Below are positions 1-8,453 of a stretch of DNA of 37,983 nucleotides, one piece after another. Numbering within the stretch: the stretch's first letter is position 1; every line of letters starts with the position of its first letter. The position numbers and the translations under genes are program-made. This DNA is from Microvirga lupini (GTDB taxonomy: Bacteria > Pseudomonadota > Alphaproteobacteria > Rhizobiales > Beijerinckiaceae): assembly GCA_000517005.1 (NCBI GenBank), contig KI912026.1, positions 154,448 to 192,430 of the forward strand, read 5' to 3'. The notes under the pieces are model-generated. The model saw only the letters and a program-made list of their open reading frames with translations. It was not told the origin of the DNA and searched no databases.

Positions 1-7
1 CTCTCCG

Positions 8-102
8 CCTCGTCATCACCGGCCTTGTCCCGACCGTCCGGTGCTGGAAAGCGCTGCGTTCTTCCAATCGGGATCACCGGCACAAGGCCGGTGATGACGA
101 GG
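8..102. repeat. Intergenic inverted repeat (21-bp perfect arms)
   Basis: Positions 8-28 and 82-102 are exact reverse complements (21 bp) separated by 53 bp. A second, tighter hairpin is nested at the right end: ATCACCGGC (73-81) and GCCGGTGAT (87-95) around a 5-nt loop. No ORF here is convincing. I recall very similar palindromes scattered between genes in Methylobacteriaceae genomes, but only one copy is visible in this window. It lies just past the pntB terminator, where a read-through transcript would form a long hairpin. Confidence 0.75.
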
Positions 103-104
103 GT

Positions 105-137
105 GAAAAACAAAATGCCCGGCGCTGGGCCGGGCAT
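105..137 (-). terminator. Rho-independent terminator of the pnt operon
   Basis: On the minus strand the 9-bp stem ATGCCCGGC/GCCGGGCAT (137-129 with 123-115) with a 5-nt loop is followed by TTTTGTTTTT (114-105). It lies 24 bp after the pntB stop codon, as expected for the end of the pntAa-pntAb-pntB transcript. Confidence 0.85.
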
Positions 138-160
138 AAAATGCTGAGCGGATCGCTGGA

Positions 161-1558
161 TCAGAGATTTTTGAGGATCTCGTCGACCACCTTCTTGGCG
201 TCGCCGAAGAGCATCATGGTGTTGTCGCGGAAGAACAGCTCGTTCTCGACTCCCGCATAGCCGGAGCCCATGCCGCGCTTGATGAAGAGAACGGTCTTGG
301 CGCGCTCTACATCGAGGATCGGCATACCGAAGATCGGCGAGGACGGGTCGGTCTTGGCGGCCGGGTTCGTCACGTCGTTGGCACCGATAACGAAGGCGAC
401 ATCGGCCTGCGCGAACTCGCCATTGATGTCCTCGAGCTCGAAGACCTCGTCGTAGGGCACGTTGGCTTCCGCCAGCAGCACGTTCATGTGGCCGGGCATG
501 CGGCCCGCCACCGGGTGGATGGCGTATTTGACCTCGACGCCTTCGGCCTTCAGCTCGTCCGCCATCTCGCGCAGCGCGTGCTGCGCCTGGGCGACCGCCA
601 TGCCGTAGCCCGGCACAATGATGACCTTGGACGCGTTTTTCATGATGAAGGCGGCATCGTCCGCCGAGCCCTGCTTGACCGGCCGGGTCTCGACCGCGCC
701 GCCGGCGGCAGCCGTCGTCTCGCCGCCGAAGCCGCCAAGGATCACGGAGATGAAGGAGCGGTTCATGCCCTTGCACATGATGTAGGACAGGATCGCACCC
801 GAGGAGCCGACCAGCGCGCCGGTGATGATCAGCGCGAGGTTGCCCAGCGTGAAGCCGATGCCAGCCGCCGCCCAGCCCGAATAGGAGTTGAGCATCGACA
901 CCACCACCGGCATGTCGGCGCCGCCGATAGGGATGATGAGCGTCACGCCCAGCACGAAGGACACCAGCACGATCAGCCAGAACACCGCATGGCTCTCGGT
1001 GCGGATGAAGGCGACGAGCAGGACCAGGAGGAGAACGCCCAGCGCGATGTTGATCAGGTGCCGACTCGGCAGCAGGATCGGCTTGCCGGACATGCGCCCG
1101 TCAAGCTTCAGGAACGCGATGACCGAGCCGGTGAAGGTGATGGCCCCGATGGCGACGCCCAGCGCCATCTCGAACAGCGATCCGCCATGGATGGTACCGA
1201 CGGAACCGATGCCGAAGGCCTGCGGGGCGTAGAGCGCGCCTGCCGCTACCAGCACGGCGGCCAGTCCCACCAGGGAGTGGAAGGCGGCCACGAGCTGGGG
1301 CATGGCCGTCATGGGCACGCGCCGGGCGACCACCGCGCCGATGCCGCCGCCGATGCCGAGGCCCAGCACCACCAAAGCCCAGCCGCCGAAGCCGTTCGGC
1401 GGGGAGACGAACAGGGTGGTGAGGATGGCAATCCCCATGCCCACCATGCCGTAGAGATTGCCCTGCCGGGAGGTGGTGGGATGCGACAGGCCACGGAGAG
1501 CCAGGATGAACAGGACACCCGAGACGAGATAGAGGATCGAGGCTAGATTGGCCGACAT
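161..1558 (-). CDS. pntB: NAD(P) transhydrogenase (Re/Si-specific), subunit beta
   Basis: PntB of the proton-translocating transhydrogenase, an inner-membrane enzyme that uses proton motive force to reduce NADP+ with NADH. The 465-aa length is normal for the family. The N-terminal 280 or so residues are strongly hydrophobic, with about nine membrane segments (domain II). The C-terminal domain III binds NADP(H) and contains the GYGMAVAQAQ nucleotide-binding motif (around residue 315), GANDVTNPAAK, and a KRGMGSGYAGVEN segment near the end. It is the last gene of pntAa-pntAb-pntB, 4 bp after pntAb, and is followed by a strong terminator. The ATG start sits directly behind pntAb, so translation is probably coupled. 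Assignment is by family motifs plus operon context. Confidence 0.97.
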   Translation of the reverse strand: MSANLASILYLVSGVLFILALRGLSHPTTSRQGNLYGMVGMGIAILTTLFVSPPNGFGGWALVVLGLGIGGGIGAVVARRVPMTAMPQLVAAFHSLVGLAAVLVAAGALYAPQAFGIGSVGTIHGGSLFEMALGVAIGAITFTGSVIAFLKLDGRMSGKPILLPSRHLINIALGVLLLVLLVAFIRTESHAVFWLIVLVSFVLGVTLIIPIGGADMPVVVSMLNSYSGWAAAGIGFTLGNLALIITGALVGSSGAILSYIMCKGMNRSFISVILGGFGGETTAAAGGAVETRPVKQGSADDAAFIMKNASKVIIVPGYGMAVAQAQHALREMADELKAEGVEVKYAIHPVAGRMPGHMNVLLAEANVPYDEVFELEDINGEFAQADVAFVIGANDVTNPAAKTDPSSPIFGMPILDVERAKTVLFIKRGMGSGYAGVENELFFRDNTMMLFGDAKKVVDEILKNL

Positions 1559-1562
1559 CGCC

Positions 1563-2012
1563 TCACCCCTTCTTGCGGTACATGGCGAGCATGCGCTGGG
1601 TCACCAGGAAGCCGCCGAAGATGTTGATGGCGGCCAGGACGAGGCCGATGAAGCCGAGCGCCCGGGCCCAGATCGGCCCCTCGCCGAGGCTGGGCGCCAC
1701 GTCGACACCCACCGCCAGCACGGCGCCGACCACGATCACCGAGGAGATGGCGTTGGTGACCGACATGAGCGGCGTGTGCAGCGCCGGCGTCACCGACCAG
1801 ACCACGTAATAACCGACGAAGATCGCCAGCACGAAGATGGCCAGGCGAAACACCGTGGGGTCGACGGCTCCGTGCGTGACGGCGGCGGCGGCGGCCCCTG
1901 CCGCATCTGCGACCTGATCGGCGATGGTCTGTGCGGCTTCAGCCGAGCGTCGGGCAGCTTCTGCCGCCGCTCGGGCCTGCTCGACGGCCTGTTCGGGCGT
2001 AAGCGTTGCCAT
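1563..2012 (-). CDS. pntAb: NAD(P) transhydrogenase subunit alpha 2 (membrane part)
   Basis: Small membrane subunit carrying the N-terminal transmembrane part of domain II. In many alphaproteobacteria it is split from PntAa, whereas in E. coli it is fused to it. The protein has 149 aa. Hydrophobic segments start near residue 55 ([19 protein letters not shown]) and continue to about 140, including [14 protein letters not shown] and [21 protein letters not shown], the latter typical of this subunit. Residues 1-50 are an unusually alanine- and glutamate-rich, probably helical extension ([14 protein letters not shown]). It lies 20 bp downstream of pntAa and 4 bp upstream of pntB, clearly in one operon. 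Confidence 0.95.
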   Translation of the reverse strand: MATLTPEQAVEQARAAAEAARRSAEAAQTIADQVADAAGAAAAAVTHGAVDPTVFRLAIFVLAIFVGYYVVWSVTPALHTPLMSVTNAISSVIVVGAVLAVGVDVAPSLGEGPIWARALGFIGLVLAAINIFGGFLVTQRMLAMYRKKG

Positions 2013-2032
2013 GGTGTCCTCCCCTGGACGGT

Positions 2033-3169
2033 TTAAGCGGTCGGCTGGAAGGCGGTGTGGACGATGGCGCCGTCACGGGTCAGGCAGGTGGCCTTGACCA
2101 GCTCGTCGTCCCACTTCACGGCCAGAGCCTTGGTTTCCTTGTCCACCAGCGTCTCGACGAAGGCGTAGAGGTTCTTCGCGTAGAGGCTGGAAGCCGTGGC
2201 GGCGAGGCGTCCGGGCACGTTGAGGTGGCCCACGATCTTCACGCCGTTATGCTCCACCACCTGGCCCGGCTGGGCCAATTCGCAATTGCCGCCGCGCTCC
2301 ACCGCCAGATCGATGATCACGGAGCCGGGCTTCATGGATTCGACCATGGCGCGGGAGACGAGCTTCGGCGCCGGGCGGCCGGGAATCAGGGCCGTGGTGA
2401 TGACGATGTCCTGCTTGGCGATGTGGGAGGCGACGAGTTCGGCCTGCTTGGCCTTGTAGGCGTCCGACATCTCCTTGGCATAGCCGCCGGCAGTCTCCGC
2501 CTGTTTGAACTCCTCGTCCTCCACGGCGATGAACTTGGCGCCCAGGCTCTCCACCTGCTCCTTGGCGGCGGGGCGCACGTCGGTGGCGGTCACCACGGCG
2601 CCGAGGCGGCGGGCGGTGGCGATGGCCTGGAGGCCGGCGACACCGGCACCCATGACGAAGATGCGGGCCGCGGGCACCGTGCCGGCGGCGGTCATCATCA
2701 TCGGCAGGGCGCGGCCGTATTCGGCGGTTGCGTCGATCACGGCCCGGTAGCCGGCGAGATTGGCCTGGGAGGACAGCACGTCCATCACCTGCGCACGGGT
2801 GATGCGGGGCATCAGCTCCATGGCAAAGGCGGAAACCTGTGCATCGGCCAGAGCCTTGAGGGCTGCTTCCTGACCGTAGGGGTCCATGATGGCGATGACC
2901 AGCGCGCCGGGCTTGGAGCCCTTCAGCTCGCCCTCTGCGGGGCGGCGGACCTTGAGGATGATGTCGGCATCCTTCAGGGCTTCCTTGGCCGTCTTGACGA
3001 TCGAAGCACCGGCCGCCTCGAACTCGGCATCCGGAATGCCGGCCTTCGCGCCCGCCCCGGCCTGGACGATGACGTCCGCGCCGAGGCTTTTGTATTTCTT
3101 GACCGTCTCAGGGGTGGCGGAAACACGGGTCTCCGCTCCATCGGTTTCGGAGAGAACGGCGATCCGCAT
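2033..3169 (-). CDS. pntAa: NAD(P) transhydrogenase subunit alpha 1 (NAD-binding)
   Basis: Soluble NAD(H)-binding domain I of the transhydrogenase, 378 aa, homologous to alanine dehydrogenase. It opens with the usual [10 protein letters not shown] and has the RVSATPETV segment (15-23), a Rossmann GAGVAG loop at 174-179 followed by TATDVR (194-199), and the late [13 protein letters not shown] motif. It hands hydride from NADH to PntB-bound NADP+ across the membrane unit formed with PntAb. The start codon is preceded by a G-rich ribosome-binding stretch (AGGGGGG). It is first in the pntAa-pntAb-pntB operon, 78 bp downstream of the coxIV-like gene, which may or may not share its transcript. Confidence 0.97.
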   Translation of the reverse strand: MRIAVLSETDGAETRVSATPETVKKYKSLGADVIVQAGAGAKAGIPDAEFEAAGASIVKTAKEALKDADIILKVRRPAEGELKGSKPGALVIAIMDPYGQEAALKALADAQVSAFAMELMPRITRAQVMDVLSSQANLAGYRAVIDATAEYGRALPMMMTAAGTVPAARIFVMGAGVAGLQAIATARRLGAVVTATDVRPAAKEQVESLGAKFIAVEDEEFKQAETAGGYAKEMSDAYKAKQAELVASHIAKQDIVITTALIPGRPAPKLVSRAMVESMKPGSVIIDLAVERGGNCELAQPGQVVEHNGVKIVGHLNVPGRLAATASSLYAKNLYAFVETLVDKETKALAVKWDDELVKATCLTRDGAIVHTAFQPTA

Positions 3170-3247
3170 TTTAGCCCCCCTGCGATCTGCTCAACGGCTT
3201 GGAATCAAGCTCTTATCTCGTTTCTAACAAAACGCCACCCGCTCTGC

Positions 3248-3541
3248 TCAGTAGAAGATGAGCGCCAGCAGGAGGAGAACGCCGACGGCGGCCGGAGCCC
3301 GGACCCCGACGGAGGGAGCCATCGCGCCGATGCCGCCCGCGACGAGCGAGAGGATCACGCCGAAAATCGCCGTCAGCCAAGCATGCTTGATGCCGCCGAC
3401 CGCGAGCGCCAGCACGTGGCAGATGATGACGGCGGTGCCGATTTCGGCAAACTGGACAAATCCCTGATAGGTCGCCTCATGAGTGCGGCCGTCCATATCC
3501 GGACTGTAGCCCCCGTGCGGCGCATGTTTTGTATCGGCCAT
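3248..3541 (-). CDS. aa3-type cytochrome c oxidase subunit IV
   Basis: Small 97-aa membrane protein resembling the bacterial aa3-type cytochrome c oxidase subunit IV family. The N-terminal part (ending GRTHEATYQGFVQFAEIGT) leads into a first hydrophobic segment (about 34-49), then a second and third (about 54-72 and 80-96), ending LLLLALIFY. Classical subunit IV has one helix; longer forms like this are common beside pnt genes in Hyphomicrobiales, so the context supports the name. The other oxidase subunits are not in the window. An accessory role in the respiratory complex is inferred from the family and is not shown by motifs here. Confidence 0.75.
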   Translation of the reverse strand: MADTKHAPHGGYSPDMDGRTHEATYQGFVQFAEIGTAVIICHVLALAVGGIKHAWLTAIFGVILSLVAGGIGAMAPSVGVRAPAAVGVLLLLALIFY

Positions 3542-3654
3542 GATTCAAAGCCCTGTTCAGCGTCACTTGTTAATTGCTGCGTTTAACGCATGCGGTGAGG
3601 AGCCGCAATCTTTCGAATGGCTCCAAATGAAAACTTTATGAATGCTTTTTTCGC

Positions 3655-4872
3655 TCATTTGATCCCGAGAAACTCGCGCCATTGGGGCAGGCAGACGGTC
3701 TCGTAATCGTATTTCACTACCGCGATCCGGCGGGCTTCCGCAGCCATGGCGGCGGAACGCTCCTTTTCCGCCAGAGTCTCGCGCACCCGCTCGGCAAGCG
3801 CCTTCTCGTCGAAGAAGGGGAAGAGGCGCCCGTTCACCCCATCCTGAATGACCTCGCGCACCGGCTCGGTGTCCGAGGCCACGATCCGGCATTCGAGCGC
3901 CATGGCCTCGATGGAGGACCAGGACAGCACGAAGGGATAGGTCATGTAGACATGGGCCGAGGAGACCTGCAGGACCTTCACGAACTGGTCGTAGGGCAGG
4001 TTTCCGACGAAATGGACCCGGGACCAGTCGACCGGCCGCTCGATCCTGGACTTGAAGACATCGAACCAGGACTGTCCGTCCGGTGCGGAGCCGGAATAGC
4101 TCTGGCCCTTGCCGCCGATGATGACCACCCGGAGTTCGGGGTCGATATCGAGCAGATAGGGCAGGCTCTTGAAGACGATATGGGCGCCGCGCATCGGCTC
4201 GATGTTGCGGGTCACATAGGTGACGACAGGCTTCTCGCGGGTGAGCTGCGGCCCGCCCTCGCCGAGCTGGATCCTGACATTTGGGTCGGGCAGGAGCTTA
4301 TGGGTGTCGATACCGTCATGGATGATGGCGAGCCGGTCGCGCAGATAGGTCGGGAAGGTGTCCCGCTGGTAGCGGGTCGGCGCCACGGCCACGTCGGCGG
4401 CGTCGAGGGCCCCGAGCTGCATCGAATTCTTGAGGCGCAGGCGCCAGATCACCTCCTCGTTGGTGACCGGGAACTCGGGATCGAAATCGAGATCCTGACC
4501 CTTGGCGTGATAATAATACTCGAAATAGGCCACATGGCGGGCCTTGGGCCAGATGTCCTTCAGGAACAGGTTTTCGCCCCAGCCCGTATTGACCACCACC
4601 ACATCCGGCTCGAAGCCCCGCTGGGCAAGGGCTCGAGCCTTGTAGGCGACGCCATAGGCACGGCGCAGGCGCGGGATGACGGGGGAGTAGCGGTTCTGGT
4701 AGGGCGCGTCCTCCGGACCCGGAACCGCATCATAGGGAAAGTACTTCACGCCCGGGATGGCACATTGCTTGACCATCCCGAGACCCACGACCTCATACCC
4801 CTCGGCCACGAAGGTCCTGGCCAGACGCAGGAATTGGCCCGGAAAGTTCTGGTGAACGAAAGCGATCTTCAT
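3655..4872 (-). CDS. Glycosyltransferase family 4 protein
   Basis: A 405-aa GT-B glycosyltransferase. The N-terminal Rossmann-like half begins MKIAFVHQNFPGQF. The C-terminal half holds the sugar-nucleotide site: VTRNIEPMRGAHIVFKSL, then VVIIGGKG, and the EX7E-type region SSIEAMALECRIVASDTEPVREVI with VNGRLFPF after it. It probably transfers a sugar from a nucleotide donor to a cell-surface polysaccharide or lipid, but donor and acceptor cannot be read from sequence. No other polysaccharide gene is adjacent, so it appears to be a stand-alone gene. The start codon has an AGGGG ribosome-binding site partly buried in a hairpin (see 4879-4897). Confidence 0.85.
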   Translation of the reverse strand: MKIAFVHQNFPGQFLRLARTFVAEGYEVVGLGMVKQCAIPGVKYFPYDAVPGPEDAPYQNRYSPVIPRLRRAYGVAYKARALAQRGFEPDVVVVNTGWGENLFLKDIWPKARHVAYFEYYYHAKGQDLDFDPEFPVTNEEVIWRLRLKNSMQLGALDAADVAVAPTRYQRDTFPTYLRDRLAIIHDGIDTHKLLPDPNVRIQLGEGGPQLTREKPVVTYVTRNIEPMRGAHIVFKSLPYLLDIDPELRVVIIGGKGQSYSGSAPDGQSWFDVFKSRIERPVDWSRVHFVGNLPYDQFVKVLQVSSAHVYMTYPFVLSWSSIEAMALECRIVASDTEPVREVIQDGVNGRLFPFFDEKALAERVRETLAEKERSAAMAAEARRIAVVKYDYETVCLPQWREFLGIK

Positions 4873-4878
4873 CGGCTG

Positions 4879-4897
4879 CCCCTAACGTTCCGTTAGG
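4879..4897 (-). promoter_or_regulatory. Hairpin overlapping the glycosyltransferase RBS
   Basis: On the minus strand CCTAACG-GAA-CGTTAGG (4897-4881) is a perfect 7-bp stem with a 3-nt loop. Its last three bases are the first part of the AGGGG ribosome-binding site (4883-4879), six bases before the ATG at 4872. Folding would partly mask the site. Function is inferred only. Confidence 0.45.
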
Positions 4898-4930
4898 CTG
4901 TAGGGCCGAACGGCGAGAGATGCAACCTCA

Positions 4931-6298
4931 TTACACAGGACTTGGTAAACCGGAAGCGTCCAGCGCCTCTTTCTGCTTCTGCTCCAGGGTCTCCAGGGAG
5001 AAGCGCTCGATCTCGTCCTCGAATAGCCGGTGGTAGTTAAGCTCGGCCTTTAGATGCAGGAAGACCGCGCCCAGTCCCACTGCCGCCCGGTCCATGAACA
5101 CGAACTCGCGCGGGACGGTGACGGGGCCCTTCTCCTTCAGGGCCTTGTGGACCTCGAAGGCTTGGCGGCGACCGTATTCGCCGGGCTTCACGCCGTCGGC
5201 CACAGTTCGGACCCGGTCGTCGAGGAGCGGGGCATAGATGAAGCGGGCCCAGATATTGAGGATGTCGATCAGCTCGTTCGAGAGGTTCTTGAAGCCCCAG
5301 GTCTCGTAGGCATGAACGACGCGGGCGCGATCATCGGTCTGGAGACCACGATAGAGATCGACCACACCGCCGACGAAGCGCGGGTGGAAGATGCGGATGC
5401 AGCCGTAATCGAGGAGGTTGATGCCCCTCGCCTCCCCATCTTCGGAAAAGACGGTGTAGTTGCCGAGGTGCGGATCGCCGTGGATGACGGCCGCATGGCT
5501 GAAGGGGTGCCACCAGGCCTTGAACATGGCCACCGCCAGCCGGTTGCGGATCTCGACCGGAGCCTCGGTGAACCCGAGGATCTTCTCGCCCTCCAGCCAC
5601 TCGAGCGACAGAAGCCGGCGAGTGGACAATTCGGGATGGACCCGCGGCACCCGGACCTCCTCCACGTCCGCGAGGGTCTGGGCATAGAGCGCGGCGTGCT
5701 TGGCCTCGCGCTCGTAATCGAGCTCCTCGCGCACCCGCTCGCCGATCTCCTTGGCGATCTCCCGGGTATCGATGGCGGGATCCATGCGGCGGTGGAGGGC
5801 GAAGACGAGTTCGAGCTGGCTCAGATCCGCCTCCACGGCGGATTGCATGTCAGGATATTGCAGCTTGCAGGCGATCCTCTCGCCGTCCTTCGTGGTCGCA
5901 CGGTGAACCTGGCCGAGCGAGGCGGCCGCGGCAGGATTGAGATCGAAGGAGCCGAACCGGCTCTGCCATTGCGGCCCCAGCTCCGCCTGCATGCGCCTTT
6001 TCACGAAGGCCGCCCCCATGGGCGGCGCCTCGCTCTGGAGCTTCTGCAGCTCGGTGGCGTATTCCGGCGGGATCAAGTCCGGGATGGTGGCGAGCAGCTG
6101 CGCCACCTTCATGATCGGTCCTTTAAGGCCGCCGAGCGCCTGCGCCAGCACCGCCGCGTTGGACGCATCGCGCGCATCGCCCCCGAACAGCCGGGATCCT
6201 GCCATGCGGGCCGCAACCCCGCCCATATTGGCACCCACGCGGGCATAACGAACGGCGCGCGCGGAGAAGCGGTTCGCTTCGCGGTCGGAATCGGCCAT
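4931..6298 (-). CDS. ABC1/AarF-type atypical kinase
   Basis: A 455-aa member of the ABC1 (UbiB/COQ8/ADCK) atypical kinase family. Visible landmarks are GPIMKVAQLLATIPDLIP near the start, where the family's KxGQ motif reads KVAQ, the alanine-rich nucleotide loop AAAASLGQVHRA, the IACKLQYPD lysine strand, the catalytic-type HGDPHLGNY and the metal-binding LLDYGCIR. Members act in ubiquinone synthesis or lipid homeostasis, and the true substrate is usually unclear. This one is isolated from ubi genes, so I do not call it ubiB. It is soluble in appearance, with no C-terminal membrane helices of the UbiB kind. Confidence 0.88.
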   Translation of the reverse strand: MADSDREANRFSARAVRYARVGANMGGVAARMAGSRLFGGDARDASNAAVLAQALGGLKGPIMKVAQLLATIPDLIPPEYATELQKLQSEAPPMGAAFVKRRMQAELGPQWQSRFGSFDLNPAAAASLGQVHRATTKDGERIACKLQYPDMQSAVEADLSQLELVFALHRRMDPAIDTREIAKEIGERVREELDYEREAKHAALYAQTLADVEEVRVPRVHPELSTRRLLSLEWLEGEKILGFTEAPVEIRNRLAVAMFKAWWHPFSHAAVIHGDPHLGNYTVFSEDGEARGINLLDYGCIRIFHPRFVGGVVDLYRGLQTDDRARVVHAYETWGFKNLSNELIDILNIWARFIYAPLLDDRVRTVADGVKPGEYGRRQAFEVHKALKEKGPVTVPREFVFMDRAAVGLGAVFLHLKAELNYHRLFEDEIERFSLETLEQKQKEALDASGLPSPV

Positions 6299-6368
6299 GA
6301 CGTGGAATCTCTTGCTCTGAACTGGAGAGCTTAAAATATGGCTTGCTGCGCCAATCGCTAGAGCAGCC

Positions 6369-6395
6369 CTCCGCGGCCTTTTACCGGCCGCGGAG
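6369..6395 (-). terminator. GC-rich hairpin, possible terminator without U-tract
   Basis: CTCCGCGGCC (6369-6378) and GGCCGCGGAG (6386-6395) form a perfect 10-bp stem with a 7-nt loop just past the RTX-dehydrogenase stop codon. No T-run follows on the minus strand, so termination efficiency is uncertain. Confidence 0.45.
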
Positions 6396-6405
6396 CCGGT
6401 CTTAC

Positions 6406-8352
6406 CTACAGAAGAAAGTCGCCTGACGTCAGACTACGCATTCCGATGAGGCGGATGATGCCCTCCGCATTGAGGTCGGCATCCGTGTTCAGGAAGACAC
6501 GGGCTTCCGAGCCTGCGACCTCATACCGGACCTGTCCTGCCGCCGTGAAATCGTCTTTGCCGATGAAAGCAAAGGCCTGGTTTCCACTGCGCAGAGCATT
6601 GGCATCGATCCTCGACATATCCAGACGGTCCCGAGCGCTATGGCTGAAATCGCGCACGAGATCCGCACGGCTCGGATCGGAGCCGACAGCACCGATGGAT
6701 TGCCAGCGGAACACATCGCCCCCCGGCCCGCCGGACAGCCAGTCTTTTCCGGCGCTGCCGAGAAGGGTATCGCGCCCAGCATCACCATAGAGCCTATCAT
6801 CGCCGCCGCGACCGGAGAGGCTGTCATTGCCGGCTCCGCCGCGAAGCCTCTCGTCCCCTGACGCGCCTCTCAGCACGTCGTTGAACGCGCTGCCCCACAC
6901 GCCCTGAATGCTGGAGAAGCGGTCGCCTGAGGCATCGCTGCCGGACTGGGTTCTTTTCGCAAGGTCGATGACCACCCGCTCCGGGGCATCACGGTAATCG
7001 GCATAATCGAAGCCGCTGCTGCCTGACAGGAGATCGGCGCCCGGTCCGCCCCGAAGGTTGTCGTTGCCGCTGCCGCCAAACAACGTGTCGTTCCCGCCGC
7101 CGCCAAAGATCCGATCGTTGCCACCGCCGCCCGTGAGAACATCCGCGGCATCGTCACGGGGATCAGGACCGCCGCCGGACCTGAGGTCCAGACGGAAGAC
7201 CTTGCCGCCAAAATCAACGATGTAGAGGTTTCCGGATCCATCCTCTCCCAGTGATGAAACGGAACCGATCGGGCCGCCGCCCACCGTGACCTGTCCCGTC
7301 AGATCCTGGAACGACCACGAGCCTGATACGCGTTGCAGCGACCAGATCCTGCTGCTGCCGAAATCGGAGAAGAAATACGTCCCCTGAAAATCCTGCTCGG
7401 GTCCGCGATAGACGTAGCCTCCCGTGACCGCTTGACCGAGATCGCGGCCATAGGTATGGATCGGGTTCGTATAATTCGGGAACGATGCAGGATTGAATGG
7501 CCCCTCGGTGGCCATCCAGCCGTAATTGGCGCCGGCCCTGCCGAGATTGATCTCTTCAAAGGCGCTCTGGCCGACATCGCCGATATACATCTCGCCGGTC
7601 AGCCGATCGAAGCTCACGCGCCATGGATTGCGCAGGCCGGCCGCATAAATCCCCGTTCCCGCCGCGCTGCCTGAGATCCCCTCGATCAAGGCCGGATTGT
7701 CCGCCGGCAGGGCGTAATTCCTGGTCGGATCGCCGGGAAAGGCGTCGGCCCTCACATCGAGCCGGAGGATCTTGCCCAGCTGGTTGCCAAGGCTTTGCGA
7801 ATTGGCGCCGTTCGCCCCGTCGCCGGTCGCCACATAGAGATAGCCGTCGGGCCCGAAGCCCATCCACCCGCCGCGATGGTTGGTGGACGATGGATAGTCG
7901 ATCCGGTCGATGAGCCGCATGCTGCCTACATCAGCCACGAGAGGATTGGAGGCCAGCGTCCTGTATTCACGAATCTCCACATTGCCGTCCGTCGTGCTGA
8001 GATAGACGTAGAACGTCCGGCTCGTTGCAAAATCGGGAGCGAAGGCGAGACCCAGGAGGCCCTGCTCCCCATCGGTCGCCACCTCGGACGACACGTTGAG
8101 GAACGAGGTCCCGAGGGTTTGGCCCGTGCTGGTGTCATAAACCTTCACCAGCCCACGCTTCTCAAGGATGAAGAGGTGCCTTGGATTGCCCGGCGCCGAT
8201 GTCAGGTAGAGGGGATTCTCCAGGCCGGACACGATCATGTTGGCCGCCATCGTGGGCGGCGTTCGGGCATTGGGATCGTATCCGTAGATCACATCGGCGG
8301 CGCTGGTGCCGCTCAGCCTGTCCGCAGCCTGACTCCCGATACGCACTGCCAT
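6406..8352 (-). CDS. PQQ-dependent sugar dehydrogenase-like protein with RTX repeats
   Basis: A 648-aa modular protein. Residues about 40-395 are a glucose/sorbosone dehydrogenase-type beta-propeller (NPLYLTSAPGNPRHLFILEKRG, QGLLGLAFAPDF, HRGGWMGFGPDGYLYVATGDG, GLRNPWRVSFD, GANYGWMATEG). This family oxidises sugars with PQQ, though many members have unknown substrates. Residues about 405-445 and 505-550 carry RTX calcium-binding nonapeptides (GGGGNDRIFGGGGNDTLFGG and GAGNDSLSGRGGDDRLYG). The C-terminus resembles the serralysin C-terminal region and ends GDFLL. There is no Sec signal peptide, so type I secretion is likely, but no type I exporter genes are in the window. A GGGAGG ribosome-binding site supports the start. 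Confidence 0.88.
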   Translation of the reverse strand: MAVRIGSQAADRLSGTSAADVIYGYDPNARTPPTMAANMIVSGLENPLYLTSAPGNPRHLFILEKRGLVKVYDTSTGQTLGTSFLNVSSEVATDGEQGLLGLAFAPDFATSRTFYVYLSTTDGNVEIREYRTLASNPLVADVGSMRLIDRIDYPSSTNHRGGWMGFGPDGYLYVATGDGANGANSQSLGNQLGKILRLDVRADAFPGDPTRNYALPADNPALIEGISGSAAGTGIYAAGLRNPWRVSFDRLTGEMYIGDVGQSAFEEINLGRAGANYGWMATEGPFNPASFPNYTNPIHTYGRDLGQAVTGGYVYRGPEQDFQGTYFFSDFGSSRIWSLQRVSGSWSFQDLTGQVTVGGGPIGSVSSLGEDGSGNLYIVDFGGKVFRLDLRSGGGPDPRDDAADVLTGGGGNDRIFGGGGNDTLFGGSGNDNLRGGPGADLLSGSSGFDYADYRDAPERVVIDLAKRTQSGSDASGDRFSSIQGVWGSAFNDVLRGASGDERLRGGAGNDSLSGRGGDDRLYGDAGRDTLLGSAGKDWLSGGPGGDVFRWQSIGAVGSDPSRADLVRDFSHSARDRLDMSRIDANALRSGNQAFAFIGKDDFTAAGQVRYEVAGSEARVFLNTDADLNAEGIIRLIGMRSLTSGDFLL

Positions 8353-8453
8353 GGTCGACCTCCCGGTCCAGCCCCCACACAGTGATCGTTCAACAATTTG
8401 TACAATTCAGTAGACCCGAACGACGGATCATCCCGCCGCTCGGGGCGGAGTCG

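Noticed and set aside
3563..3892. Short minus-strand ORF near the glycosyltransferase 3' end
   Set aside because: Out of frame with the glycosyltransferase and without any ribosome-binding site or family resemblance.
7060..7140. Apparent tandem DNA repeat of a GCCGCC-rich unit
   Set aside because: It is the coding sequence of RTX calcium-binding nonapeptides in the dehydrogenase, so it is protein-level repetition, not a separate DNA element.
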